Position numbers and translations under genes: made by a program
Notes under the pieces: generated by a model
Databases searched by the model: none
Told to the model about the DNA's origin: nothing
Seen by the model: the letters and a program-made list of their open reading frames with translations, nothing else
From: Planococcus lenghuensis
GTDB lineage: Bacteria > Bacillota > Bacilli > Bacillales_A > Planococcaceae
Length of the DNA: 64,000 nucleotides
Direction of reading: 5' to 3'
Assembly: GCF_001999905.1 (NCBI RefSeq)
Contig: NZ_CP019640.1
Location: 763,001 to 827,000 of the forward strand
Shown: positions 8,124-16,993 of the stretch, piece after piece
Layout of the letters: each line of letters starts with the position of its first letter
Position numbering within the stretch: position 1 is the first letter of the stretch

Positions 8124-8654
8124 TCATCGGCTGTTTTTCAAAACGCCTAAGTATTGTTCCCAGGGCCCGACTTCCCGGCGGTAATACTCCGCCATGACCC
8201 GGACAATCTGTGCGATATGGGTCAGGTCATGGACCGCCCATGTGGCGATCAGCTCCCGCAGCTTCACTTCGCCGAACGCCGGGTGGGTGCCGGTTTGGTC
8301 GAGGTCCGTGTCCGGTTGGATCCACTCTTTTAACGTCACTAAATTCTGGGCCCGCAAGGTTTTGAAACGTGCAAGTTTTTCACTGATGGGCTGGTCGGGA
8401 TCCTGCTTCAAATGGGCGAAGCGGTCAAAATCAGGGAACGGCTGGTCTGTACCTGACTCAAGGATCGTCCGGATGCGCGGAATCCAGTTTGTACGCTCGG
8501 CCTCGGCCAGATGATCGATGACTTGTGCGGCGTTCCATGTATCGCGGCCTTCATTTGTATGCAACCAGCCCGGAGACAGGCCGGTCAGCAGCGTCTCGAA
8601 TGTTAACGGGCTCCGTTCAAGCACTTCGATCGCTTCTTCAATGGAAAAATTCAT
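8124..8654 (-). CDS. DinB/YfiT-like four-helix metal-binding protein
   Basis: 176 residues in the DinB fold, a four-helix bundle that binds a metal through three histidines. Candidate ligands are His in VIDHLAEAE (about 47) and the pair in VHDLTHIAQI (about 140-144). The usual length is 150-175. Members include thiol-dependent transferases (bacillithiol or mycothiol), but most are uncharacterised. Start ATG 8654, with AAGGAGAAT upstream. A divergent aldo-keto reductase begins 73 bases away, so the two share a promoter region. A second, distinct DinB protein lies at 12632. Confidence 0.8.
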   Translation of the reverse strand: MNFSIEEAIEVLERSPLTFETLLTGLSPGWLHTNEGRDTWNAAQVIDHLAEAERTNWIPRIRTILESGTDQPFPDFDRFAHLKQDPDQPISEKLARFKTLRAQNLVTLKEWIQPDTDLDQTGTHPAFGEVKLRELIATWAVHDLTHIAQIVRVMAEYYRREVGPWEQYLGVLKNSR

Positions 8655-8727
8655 ACTAATTCTCCTTTTTGTTGAAGGTTGTTTGCCTCTGCTTGCACAG
8701 CGGTATACTGATAAAGAGGTGAAGAAA

Positions 8728-9645
8728 TTGAAACGATTGAAACTCGGAACAAGCGGCCTTGAAGCGTCGGATATCGCATTGGGGTGTATGGGACTCGGCC
8801 AATTGCCTGTCTCGAAAGCGGAAATGGTTATCAGGAATGCGATGGACCTCGGTGTAAACTTTTTCGACCATGCGGATATTTACGCAGCAGGCGCTTCAGA
8901 ATCCGTATTTGCAGAAGCCCTCGGCATGACACCGGCGGTAAGGGAAAACATGATTATCCAGACAAAAGCCGGCATCCGGAAAGGCTATTACGACTTCTCG
9001 AAAGAACATTTAATGAGATCAGCCAATGATAGTCTGAAGCGGCTGAAGACCGACTATATTGATATTTTCATGCTGCACCGGCCGGATATGTTAATGGAGC
9101 CGGAAGAAGTGGCAGAGGCATTCCATGAGCTGAAAACAAGCGGCAAGGTCCGGCATTTCGGTGTCAGCAATCATAACCCGATGCAGATTGAATTGCTGAA
9201 AAAACATGTGGGACAGGACTTGATCGTCAATCAGCTGCAGTTGAGCGTCTTGCATACCGGCATGATGGACGCTGGTGTTCAAGTGAATACACGGCACGAG
9301 AATAGCGTGAACCGGGATGGTTCTGTGCTGGATTATAGCCGCCTGCATGACATGACAGTCCAGGCCTGGTCGCCATTTCGCTATGGCCAGTTCGAAGGGT
9401 TTTTTCTTGATAATAAGAATATGCCGGAGATTAACGCGAAACTGCAGGAAATTGCAGATCGTTACGGCTTATCCAAGTCAGCCATCGCCGTCGCCTGGAT
9501 CCTGCGTCATCCCGCGCGTATCCAAGCAGTTGTCGGGACGATGACACCGGAACGGCTCACTGCCATTTCGCAGGCATCCGGACTCGAACTGACGCGTCAG
9601 GAATGGTATGAAATTTACCGGGCCGCAGGCAATGACCTGCCGTAA
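8728..9645 (+). CDS. Aldo/keto reductase, YdhF-like
   Basis: 305 residues in an NADPH-dependent TIM barrel reducing aldehydes or ketones. The catalytic tetrad is visible: Asp and Tyr in HADIY, Lys in QTKAG, His in MLHRPD. The C-terminal NADP-binding segment VVGTMTPERL follows. Closest in character to E. coli YdhF. The start is TTG 8728, with AGAGGTGA 5-6 bases upstream; frames extending to 8518 run through the divergent DinB gene and are spurious. The substrate is unknown. It ends at a strong terminator. Confidence 0.85.
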   Translation: MKRLKLGTSGLEASDIALGCMGLGQLPVSKAEMVIRNAMDLGVNFFDHADIYAAGASESVFAEALGMTPAVRENMIIQTKAGIRKGYYDFSKEHLMRSANDSLKRLKTDYIDIFMLHRPDMLMEPEEVAEAFHELKTSGKVRHFGVSNHNPMQIELLKKHVGQDLIVNQLQLSVLHTGMMDAGVQVNTRHENSVNRDGSVLDYSRLHDMTVQAWSPFRYGQFEGFFLDNKNMPEINAKLQEIADRYGLSKSAIAVAWILRHPARIQAVVGTMTPERLTAISQASGLELTRQEWYEIYRAAGNDLP

Positions 9646-9647
9646 CT

Positions 9648-9678
9648 AAAGCTCCTCCTGACACAGGGGGAGCTTTTG
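9648..9678 (+). terminator. Terminator of the YdhF-like reductase
   Basis: AAAGCTCCTCC / GGGGGAGCTTTT hairpin with T-run, directly after the stop codon. Confidence 0.8.
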
Positions 9679-9742
9679 TATACTGTGTTCCATGGAAGTG
9701 ATGCGCATGCCGGAAAATTCCCGTGCTGTTTTTCTGCAGCGC

Positions 9743-10882
9743 CTATTCGATGAACATCATTTCCGGTACCCACATTGACATATGTTCTTTGATCTCCTCA
9801 TTAAAAGCGGGATCCACATTCTTCAGCAATTCCATTTGGTAATTCTGTTCATTTTCACTGGTCACGAACGTCGGCGTGAATGCCGGCTCTGTGATCGTGA
9901 TGGTTTCCGAGGCCGCATCTGTGACTTTTTCAACCGTCAGATGCAAAATGCCGCCGGTCTGTTTATACAGCCCATCCTGGCCCGAGAAGAAATTCCCGAG
10001 TGAATAAATGACGAACGTCTCTCCGCCATCGGATGTTTCTATCCAGTCAGCCGGCTGGAGGACATGCGGATGGTGTCCGAGGATGATATCAGCGCCATTC
10101 TCGGCTGCAAAATGCGCCAAATCGATCTGCTCTGCATTCGGCATCCGCTCATACTCTTTGCCGAAATGCAGATTCAGCACGACAACATCCGACAGTTCCT
10201 GCGCCCGCTTCAAATCTTCCTGAATCCGTGCCCGGTCGATCCGGTTGACCAAGTACTCCTGACCGGCAGGTGTCTGGACACCGTTTGTGCCATAGGTGTA
10301 CGACAGAAATGAAAATGTGATGTCGTTGGCTGTTACTGTCGGAATGTCCCGGCCTGCTTCTTCTGTAAGAGCAGAACCGGTATGTTTAATGCCGAGCTGA
10401 TGCCAGTAATTGATGGCATTTTCAACCGCTTGGATTCCGCGGTCGAGCGTATGGTTATTGGCCATTGCCACTACATCGACGCCCACATTCTTCATCGTGT
10501 CCGCCACTTCATATGGACTGTTGAAGGAAGGGTATCCCGACAGCCCGATCTCACTCCCGCCGACAATGCTTTCCGAATTGGCGATGGTAATATCCGCCTG
10601 TTCAAGGTAAGGCTTTACTTCTTCGAGTTTAGGATTGAAATTGTAACCGCTTTCAGTCTCTGCATCATTATATACGCGGTCGTGGATCAGTACATCCCCG
10701 ACTGCAGCAAGTGTGACTTCACGGGTTTTAATGACTTTCTCCGGCACTGTCGCAATCGGTAACGCCCGAACAGAAAACGGAGCAGCTTCTATAACGGTTT
10801 CAGCCTCTTGGAATGTGCAACCGGCTGATAACAGGGAAAGCGGCAGTAGAAGTACGCCAAGTGATACCCGAACCTTTTTCAA
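9743..10882 (-). CDS. CapA family lipoprotein (poly-gamma-glutamate capsule type metallophosphatase fold)
   Basis: 379 residues. The lipoprotein signal MKKVRVSLGVLLLPLSLLSAGC gives a lipidated Cys. The PGA_cap domain runs from about 55 to 300 with metal-site motifs AVGDVLIHDR, VAMANNHTLD, LHFGKEY and LGHHPHVLQP, as in calcineurin-like phosphoesterases. CapA (PgsA) belongs to poly-gamma-glutamate synthesis, but no capB/capC genes are nearby, so a role in cell-envelope polymer metabolism is only an inference. TTG 10882 is chosen because AGGTGA lies 5 bases upstream; the GTG at 10891 is itself part of that ribosome site. Confidence 0.82.
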   Translation of the reverse strand: MKKVRVSLGVLLLPLSLLSAGCTFQEAETVIEAAPFSVRALPIATVPEKVIKTREVTLAAVGDVLIHDRVYNDAETESGYNFNPKLEEVKPYLEQADITIANSESIVGGSEIGLSGYPSFNSPYEVADTMKNVGVDVVAMANNHTLDRGIQAVENAINYWHQLGIKHTGSALTEEAGRDIPTVTANDITFSFLSYTYGTNGVQTPAGQEYLVNRIDRARIQEDLKRAQELSDVVVLNLHFGKEYERMPNAEQIDLAHFAAENGADIILGHHPHVLQPADWIETSDGGETFVIYSLGNFFSGQDGLYKQTGGILHLTVEKVTDAASETITITEPAFTPTFVTSENEQNYQMELLKNVDPAFNEEIKEHMSMWVPEMMFIE

Positions 10883-11147
10883 TTGTTTCACCTCAGTAAT
10901 CGTTAGGTTAATTTATCAAATTGCGTGTAAACTTTCTTTCAGGATACTATAACGGTGTCAATTTAACTAGCCGTATCTAAAATTAAGAGGAATTACCGCC
11001 TGATGATATTTTCTATCGGTCGATTCATATCCGGTATACCAGCACAATGTACTATATCGCTTTCTTGAAAGTTGTGAAAAAAGAATACCGTTTATTCTCA
11101 AGTGTATTATAATCAGACTATGCTGATAATTTATAAGGGGGATGGGA

Positions 11148-12599
11148 ATGGAAAAGGCAGTCGAAGCAAAACTGCAGGTGCTTGATTTGGATGCGACGGA
11201 ACTGGCCCGGCGGATCAGCCGGCAGGATGTGTCTTCCCGGGAAGCGACAGAGCAGTACATCCAGCAGCTGAAGATTGTGAACCCGCTGGTGAATTGCCTC
11301 GTGGAGGACCGGTTTGAGCAAGCGAGGAAGGAAGCGGCGGAAGCGGACCGGCAGCTGGCTGCCGGCAAGGCGTCCGGTAAATTATTCGGTGTGCCGATGA
11401 GCATGAAAGAGGCTCTTGGGGTTTCAGGCATGCAGACAACCGGCGGGCTGCTGCGCCGGAAGGGTTTTGTTCAGCATGACGATGCGGAGGTCGTGCGGAA
11501 GTTGCGTGCGGAAGGGGCCATCCTCCTTGGGAAAACAAATACCCCTGAGCTGTGTTTTTGCCAGGAAACCGATAATAAACTGTATGGCCGGACGAATAAT
11601 CCGCGGGATCTCACGCGGACGGTGGGCGGGTCCAGTGGCGGAGAAGCGGCATTGATTGCTGCGGGAGGTGCAGCTGCCGGAATCGGATCTGATATCGGCG
11701 GCTCGATTCGGTTTCCGAGTCATTTCAATGGCGTCGTCGGTTTTAAACCGGGGCGCGGACAAGTATCGGCAGCCGGCAGTTATCCGTCTGTCGATCACGA
11801 GCTGCAGCGCCGGATGCTCGGTATCGGTCCGATTACGAAGACTGTCCGGGATGCCCGGCTCCTTTATAACATCATTGCAGAGAAACCGGCGGAAGAGAAA
11901 TCCCTCGATGACTTCATCATCGATGTGCTCTCGGATACGGGCTATCCGCTGTCAGGAGATACTGCCGGTCTGCTGGAATGCATTTACAAAACAGTAAGCA
12001 AGGATTTTCAGACGGCTCATGCAGTACCTCCATTTTTCAGGCAGTCGGCGCTGCTGTGGCAGGAGATCATGTCGATCGAGGGGGCAAAGGGCGCAGGGCA
12101 AGAAGCGTTCGGCGAACAGCCCATTCGGCCGCATCTGGCATACATCACAGAACGCATAACCGGAAAAGCGGATATTCACCGGTACCTGTCATGGGCGCTG
12201 ATCGGAGCGGCTCTGTTCAAGCCATCTGAAAAACGGCTCAGTGAGATCCGGGAATCGCTTAAGCGGGGAGACGATGAACTGGATCATTATTTGAAGGGCC
12301 GCGTCCTTATTTTTCCGGTCTACCATACCGGTGCGCCGAAGCATGGTGTGGTCTATAAGGAAATTTTCTCGATCCGAAAAACTTTCCAGTCCTATATGCC
12401 GTTCATCGCATATGCCAATACATGGGGGCTTCCTTCTTTGACAGTACCTGTCGGAAGAGATGAAAATCACATGCCGATCGGTGTTCAGCTCATCAGCCGG
12501 AATGGCAATGAAGAAGCGCTGTTTCAGCTCGGTGAATGGCTGGAAGAACAGTTCGGCGGCTATGAGCGGGCGAAAACAGAAGAGATTGCCGGACATTGA
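11148..12599 (+). CDS. Amidase signature family protein
   Basis: 483 residues. Hydrolyses carboxamides through a Ser-Ser-Lys triad: Lys in MSMKEAL (about 85), the signature GGSSGGEAALIAAG near 165-178, and the nucleophilic Ser in DIGGSIRFPS (about 188). Related to GatA, but no gatB/gatC genes are adjacent and the sequence between motifs differs from GatA, so a stand-alone amidase (aliphatic or aryl amide) is more likely. ATG 11148 sits 6 bases from AAGGGGGA; an ATG two codons earlier is possible. A TATAAT occurs at 11108-11113 but without a good -35. A DinB-family gene follows 32 bases downstream, probably in the same operon. Confidence 0.85.
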   Translation: MEKAVEAKLQVLDLDATELARRISRQDVSSREATEQYIQQLKIVNPLVNCLVEDRFEQARKEAAEADRQLAAGKASGKLFGVPMSMKEALGVSGMQTTGGLLRRKGFVQHDDAEVVRKLRAEGAILLGKTNTPELCFCQETDNKLYGRTNNPRDLTRTVGGSSGGEAALIAAGGAAAGIGSDIGGSIRFPSHFNGVVGFKPGRGQVSAAGSYPSVDHELQRRMLGIGPITKTVRDARLLYNIIAEKPAEEKSLDDFIIDVLSDTGYPLSGDTAGLLECIYKTVSKDFQTAHAVPPFFRQSALLWQEIMSIEGAKGAGQEAFGEQPIRPHLAYITERITGKADIHRYLSWALIGAALFKPSEKRLSEIRESLKRGDDELDHYLKGRVLIFPVYHTGAPKHGVVYKEIFSIRKTFQSYMPFIAYANTWGLPSLTVPVGRDENHMPIGVQLISRNGNEEALFQLGEWLEEQFGGYERAKTEEIAGH

Positions 12600-12631
12600 A
12601 GATAGCCAAAAACGAAAAGGAGGGGAATGGA

Positions 12632-13102
12632 ATGGAGAACCGATTTTTTCAATTAGGATTGACCGGGAGAGCAAGCCATGTCCATACCGGAAAAATAGCG
12701 GAGGGACTGGATTGGCGGACTGCCGGTAAACGGCCGGCGGATCTGACGTATTCCGTCTGGGAAGTGCTTTTTCATATGATTTACTGGCAGGATTATTTGC
12801 TCGCTCAGCTGCGGGGTGAATCGCCGGTGAGACCGGAGCGGGCGGCGGAATCCTGGCCGGCTGAGCCGGCACCGGCGGACGAGGCTGCATGGAACGAAGC
12901 CGTTACCCGGTTCATAGAAGGTTTGCAGACAGCTGTGACAGAAGCGGAAGATGATCTGTATGCGATTGTGCACAAAGAACAGATGCGCATGGAGATTCTG
13001 ATGAGTCTCATAACACATAATAGTTACCATGCCGGCCAGATCGTGCTGATACGCCGGGCGCTCGGTGCCTGGCCGCCTTCGAGTGGAGGCGACACTTGGT
13101 AA
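12632..13102 (+). CDS. DinB-family metal-binding protein
   Basis: 156 residues in the DinB four-helix fold. The three likely metal ligands are His in VLFHMIYWQDY (about 48) and the pair in THNSYHAGQIVLIRR near the C-terminus, the typical family signature. The start ATG 12632 follows AGGAGGGG by 6 bases. It starts 32 bases after the amidase and is probably cotranscribed. Function unknown. It is not a recent duplicate of the protein at 8124; the sequences differ widely. Confidence 0.82.
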   Translation: MENRFFQLGLTGRASHVHTGKIAEGLDWRTAGKRPADLTYSVWEVLFHMIYWQDYLLAQLRGESPVRPERAAESWPAEPAPADEAAWNEAVTRFIEGLQTAVTEAEDDLYAIVHKEQMRMEILMSLITHNSYHAGQIVLIRRALGAWPPSSGGDTW

Positions 13103-13109
13103 TTGAACG

Positions 13110-13350
13110 AAGGGACTGTCCGAAAAGGTCAAAAAGACTCGTTGACGGCATCTCCCGGCCCGGGATGGGGAAACCGGACGCTTTCCGCGGACGGACGTCC
13201 GAGCCCTCGCCGCTCATGCTTCGCGGCGAGGGTCTCGGCCACCCGTTCTTCCGCTGGAGTCGCCGGTTTCCTGTCCACCCCGGCTTAAGAGACAAGGGCA
13301 GATCAGAAAAACGCGTATCTTACCGTTTCAGTGAACGGGATCAGCAAATA
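13110..13350. repeat. GC-rich palindromic intergenic element
   Basis: After the DinB gene comes a block with nested inverted repeats: CGGACGCTTTCCGCGG, GGACGGACGTCC, and CCCTCGCCGC / GCGGCGAGGG around CATGCTTC. The motifs CTTTCCGCGG and CCGCTGGAGTCGCCGG recur in the other intergenic repeats of this window. It begins with GGACTGTCCGAAAAGGTC, similar to the inverse of GGCTTTTTGGACAGCCTC at 13626-13643. It looks like non-coding repeat DNA that can fold extensively. Confidence 0.55.
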
Positions 13351-13359
13351 ATAGATTAA

Positions 13360-13399
13360 AAAAGGCGGGAAGAGGACTGGAACCCTCTTCCCGCCTTTT
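13360..13399 (+). terminator. Perfect-stem terminator inside a repeat cluster
   Basis: AAAAGGCGGGAAGAGG and its exact complement around an 8-base loop, ending in TTTT. It lies 260 bases after the DinB gene and separates two repeat blocks. It may stop transcription of the amidase-dinB unit. Confidence 0.75.
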
Positions 13400-13429
13400 A
13401 TGCATTTTTTATTATTATGGCTGTTTCTT

Positions 13430-13648
13430 TCACTGGCCTGGCACGGAACGGCGGAAGCCAGCGAACAGCAGCGGTAAAGCAGTTGCCGCTGCTGTTTGCG
13501 ACAGGCAAGCGAAGCGGCGCAGGAGCAGATGTTTTAATGCGACGAGCTTGCGCAGAAGCAAGCGAGTGTTTTCGTAGCAGAAGCCGTTCCGTTATGGAAG
13601 AACATCCGGGCAAGATAAGCCTAAAGGCTTTTTGGACAGCCTCTTTTT
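13430..13648. repeat. Second GC-rich palindromic block
   Basis: Contains GAACGGCGGAAG paired with GAAGCCGTTCCG and an internal CAGCAGCGGTAAAGCAGTTGCCGCTGCTG hairpin, shown here only as arms CAGCAGCGG and CCGCTGCTG. CTTGCGCAGAAGCAAG is shared with the block at 6590. Ends in TTTTTGGACAGCCTC. No gene is seen. Confidence 0.5.
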
Positions 13649-13652
13649 ACAA

Positions 13653-15236
13653 CTAGTTTTCCAAATGCTGATCGAGCCGGTAAGCGGCAACCGCGAGCTG
13701 CAATTTCAGCCGTTCATCTGCGGAATCCAGATCCCATCCGCATTTCTGTTGGGCCTGATTCAGCCGGTACTTCAGCGTATGGCGGTGGATGAACAGCTCT
13801 TCAGCCGCCGCTTGGGTATTGAAATTATGCTTGAAATAAGCGGTCAGCGTAGCGATGAAATCAATGCCATGGCCATTTGACCTAATCAGGCTGCCGAGAA
13901 CCTGGCGGTAAAAGGAAGATAAATCGCCGCCGCTGTCTTTTACTTGCAGCAGCAATTGATAAGTGCCGAGTTCATCGTAGTGGATAATCTCTTTCTGATT
14001 CAACAGGAGATCATGCAGATCCGCTGCCGTGACGGCTTCCGCGGCACTCTCACTGAACCTGCTGACGTCTTCATACGTCCGGCCGAGACCGATAATGAGG
14101 CGGATAGCGGAACTTTCTGTATCCCAGCCCATATGGATCATTTCGGCAATCGCCGCACAGTCAGCAGCCGGCATCGGAAGCAGCACGGTAATCGCCTCGA
14201 GCCGTTCCTTCATCAGGAAATTCAGCTTTTCCCGCCCGAGCACTGCAGTGACGTGTGCCTGAAGGTCGCCGGTCTGTCCGTTGCCGGGCAGCGGTGGCGC
14301 AAGCTTCAGATGCAAGACTGTGTGCGGCCGGGAAAGATCAAAACCGAACTTTCTGCCATGCTCGACCGCTGCAGACCGGCTCCTGAAATTCTTATGGAGA
14401 ATCTCCTCCAGGAACTCCCCGCGCAATCGGACCTGCGTCTGTTCCACCGCATCGCTTTTCAGCCGCTCAATGGCATATACCGTCGCCGCATGTTCGATGA
14501 CCGCGCGATCTGTCTCTTTCCATGCGTTTTTCGGTTTGCCTGAGATGATTGCCCCGTAAAACACATTATCCGCCACAATCGGATGAACCAGCAAATGCAG
14601 GTCATCTTCCTCAATTTCCACCGGTCTGAATGACTCCCTGCAGTCTGCAAATACAGGATGACCACCGAAATCCCGATCAGCCATGCGTGGATGACATGGG
14701 ACGGCCTGTGTCATCTCCCCAATTTCATTTAAAAGAAAAACGGAGGTCTCCGTCAGCTTGGCAAGTGTATGGGTCACCGTTTCCTCACCGCCGCCTTTTA
14801 GCACGAGTCCGGTCAATTCCTTGTGGGTATTCAGTGAAGATGAAATGATCTCCGTCTGCCGGTTCGCGATTTCCTGCAAAATGCCTTCCGTAATTGCGGA
14901 AAAATTAATATCCGACGGAATATCAATGAGCGGCAGGCCGCTCGCGTTGGCAGCTTCTATGAATGACGCCGGCATTTCTTTCAAATAAAACCCGGTGTAT
15001 AACGCCACACCGGATAATTTATTCATCCGCAGCAGATCGAGGAAATGCTGCCGGTTGTCTGCCAGTCCGTATGCGGTGGTGATCAGGAATTCCCCCGGCT
15101 GGAGCCGGTTAATGTCTTCAATCACTTCAACAATCGTCACCCACCGGATCGGCCGGTGGATGCCTGCTGCACCGGCCACCAGCCGGGCTTTCGCCATCAC
15201 CGGCAGCTGCAGCGCTTCCTGGACTGTGATATTCAT
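13653..15236 (-). CDS. PucR family transcriptional regulator
   Basis: 527 residues. The N-terminal PucR domain (1-125, beginning MNITVQEALQLPVMAKARLV) senses a purine- or amino-acid-related ligand in known members. A GGDEF-like middle domain covers about 290-420. A C-terminal HTH_30 follows: LTAYFKHNFNTQAAAEELFIHRHTLKYRLNQ is its pattern, split here around 460-490. Start ATG 15236, with GGAGGGGT upstream. It is divergent from the aminotransferase/CoA-transferase operon at 15660, which it probably controls; PucR-type activators commonly sit next to their target amino-acid catabolic operon. Confidence 0.9.
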   Translation of the reverse strand: MNITVQEALQLPVMAKARLVAGAAGIHRPIRWVTIVEVIEDINRLQPGEFLITTAYGLADNRQHFLDLLRMNKLSGVALYTGFYLKEMPASFIEAANASGLPLIDIPSDINFSAITEGILQEIANRQTEIISSSLNTHKELTGLVLKGGGEETVTHTLAKLTETSVFLLNEIGEMTQAVPCHPRMADRDFGGHPVFADCRESFRPVEIEEDDLHLLVHPIVADNVFYGAIISGKPKNAWKETDRAVIEHAATVYAIERLKSDAVEQTQVRLRGEFLEEILHKNFRSRSAAVEHGRKFGFDLSRPHTVLHLKLAPPLPGNGQTGDLQAHVTAVLGREKLNFLMKERLEAITVLLPMPAADCAAIAEMIHMGWDTESSAIRLIIGLGRTYEDVSRFSESAAEAVTAADLHDLLLNQKEIIHYDELGTYQLLLQVKDSGGDLSSFYRQVLGSLIRSNGHGIDFIATLTAYFKHNFNTQAAAEELFIHRHTLKYRLNQAQQKCGWDLDSADERLKLQLAVAAYRLDQHLEN

Positions 15237-15469
15237 CGGGACCCCTCCTGGTATCGCGAAAATCTTAATTTAAGTATAGAACTGTTCTTTCGTTTTTGTA
15301 CAGTGTGTATAAGAAAACGCTACATCTTTCTGGGGCTGCGTCCAATGGATTCCGCTCGGTCCATCCGATACGATGGAGATAACACATTATTATTCAGTAT
15401 TTTCAGATATAGTGGGTTGGACTAATGATTTTTGCTTATTAATATTTTCTAGTAGAAAAATCAACGTTC

Positions 15470-15600
15470 GCTGATTCACTTGCAGCCTGTAAAGCGCTGG
15501 CGCGTCCGCGGGCTGAGCGGAGCAATGAGACGAACGCTCTTTTCGGCTCATTGTGAAAGCTGTGCCCTGAGCAGCCGAAGCGGTTTATAAATGTTCCATT
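15470..15600. repeat. Dispersed repeat C, copy 1
   Basis: About 130 bases from GCTGATTCACT to AAATGTTCC, lying in the divergent gap between the PucR gene and the operon. The centre holds CAATGAG / CTCATTG around ACGAACGCTCTTTTCG. A second copy in the opposite orientation lies at 46770-46898, matching over its whole length with scattered substitutions. The rest of this 423-base gap shows no clear gene. Confidence 0.75.
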
Positions 15601-15659
15601 CTTTAATCCAATTTATATAGCATCAACATCAGGAATTTTTTGCAAAGGAGGCTGATTCC

Positions 15660-16982
15660 ATGGAACGTTCTCTGTTGATCAAGCCGAAGATGGACGATGA
15701 GTACCCGACAGCCGTGCGCGGTGAGGGTGTTTACATTTATGATGCTGCCGGCCATAAATACCTGGATGGCTCGTCAGGCGCTGTGACGGCGCTTCTCGGC
15801 CATGCGGTGCCAGAAATTATCGACGCCATGTATAACCAGTCGAAAAGCATTTCATTCACCTACCGCTCTCAATTCACAACGGATGCCGCCGAGCAATTGG
15901 CACAAAAACTGAATGAACTGGTCGGCAGTGACACGGATTATTGGTCGTTTTTCGTTGACAGCGGCTCCGAGGCGACCGAGACCGCGATGAAGATTGCCAT
16001 CCAGCATTGGCAGGAACAAGGGAATTACCGAAAAAACAAAGTGCTGTCCCGCTGGAACAGTTACCATGGCATCACGCTCGGTGCGCTGTCGATGTCGGGG
16101 CATCTTGAAAGGCGGAAGCGCTTCGCGCCGCTTCTCGATGAATTGCCAAGCATTTCTCCACCTGACGCCGGCCTGGCGGGTGCAGAGGAACTCGACCAGG
16201 CGATCCGGCGGAAAGGGGCGGACAACGTCGCGGCATTCATCGCCGAACCGATTGTCGGCGCAGCCGGCGGTGTGCTGATACCGCCTGCCGGCTATTACGA
16301 ACGCATCCGGGAAATCTGCGACCACCATCAGGTTCTGTTCATTGCAGATGAAGTGATGACGGGTATTGGCCGCACCGGCAGAATGTTCGGCATGGATCAT
16401 TGGGGAGCCGAGCCGGATATCATAACGCTCGGGAAAGGAATGGGGGCCGGCTATACACCGATTGCGGCAGCTTTGGTCAGTGCCCGGGTCATGGAACCGA
16501 TCCTCAAAGGCACACAATCCGTGATGAGCGGCCATACTTACAGCGCGAATCCGCAATCAGCGGCAACGGCAGTGGCTGTTCTTGCATACATCGAGAAACA
16601 CGGTCTGGTCGAACGGTCGGCTATGAGCGGGCTGTATTTATTGGATAAATTCAAAGCACTTGGGGCGTATTGTCCGCTGATCGGGGAAGTGCGCGGCAAA
16701 GGACTGATGATCGGCATCGATCTTACAGCAGATTCCGCAGTGAATCGGCCATTCCCAAAAGAAATGGGCGTTACGGCTGCATTCGTTAAAAAAGCGCGGG
16801 ACAATGGGCTGCTTGTCTACCCGGCAGCCGGCGCGAGTGGCGGAGACGGCGATACCGTCATAGTGGCGCCGCCGCTTACCATAAATCAGGAAGAGATGGA
16901 CGAACTTGTACGGCTGTTCAAAAAAACTGCCGCTGAACTGCAGCAGGAATACAGCATTAACGCAGTAACGGCATTGGACTAG
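15660..16982 (+). CDS. Class III aminotransferase, YodT-like
   Basis: 440 residues, PLP-dependent fold type I. Visible motifs are the substrate-side GSEATETAMKIA (about 102-113), the PLP-ring Asp in LFIADEVMTGIGRTG (about 225), and the Schiff-base Lys in ITLGKGMGAGYTP (about 262). Length and neighbours match B. subtilis YodT, part of the kamA-yodPQRST cluster connected with beta-lysine-type catabolism. First gene of a tight operon; ATG preceded by AAAGGAGG. The actual amino donor is unproven: omega-amino acids such as beta-lysine derivatives or beta-alanine fit the downstream CoA-transferase. Confidence 0.85.
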   Translation: MERSLLIKPKMDDEYPTAVRGEGVYIYDAAGHKYLDGSSGAVTALLGHAVPEIIDAMYNQSKSISFTYRSQFTTDAAEQLAQKLNELVGSDTDYWSFFVDSGSEATETAMKIAIQHWQEQGNYRKNKVLSRWNSYHGITLGALSMSGHLERRKRFAPLLDELPSISPPDAGLAGAEELDQAIRRKGADNVAAFIAEPIVGAAGGVLIPPAGYYERIREICDHHQVLFIADEVMTGIGRTGRMFGMDHWGAEPDIITLGKGMGAGYTPIAAALVSARVMEPILKGTQSVMSGHTYSANPQSAATAVAVLAYIEKHGLVERSAMSGLYLLDKFKALGAYCPLIGEVRGKGLMIGIDLTADSAVNRPFPKEMGVTAAFVKKARDNGLLVYPAAGASGGDGDTVIVAPPLTINQEEMDELVRLFKKTAAELQQEYSINAVTALD

Positions 16983-16993
16983 GAGGGATAAGC

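Noticed and set aside
11108-11113. TATAAT upstream of the amidase gene
   Set aside because: No acceptable -35 lies 16-18 bases upstream, so I do not call a promoter.
12189-12890. A 233-codon minus-strand frame over the amidase and DinB genes
   Set aside because: It is a shadow of two clearly identified genes in GC-rich DNA.
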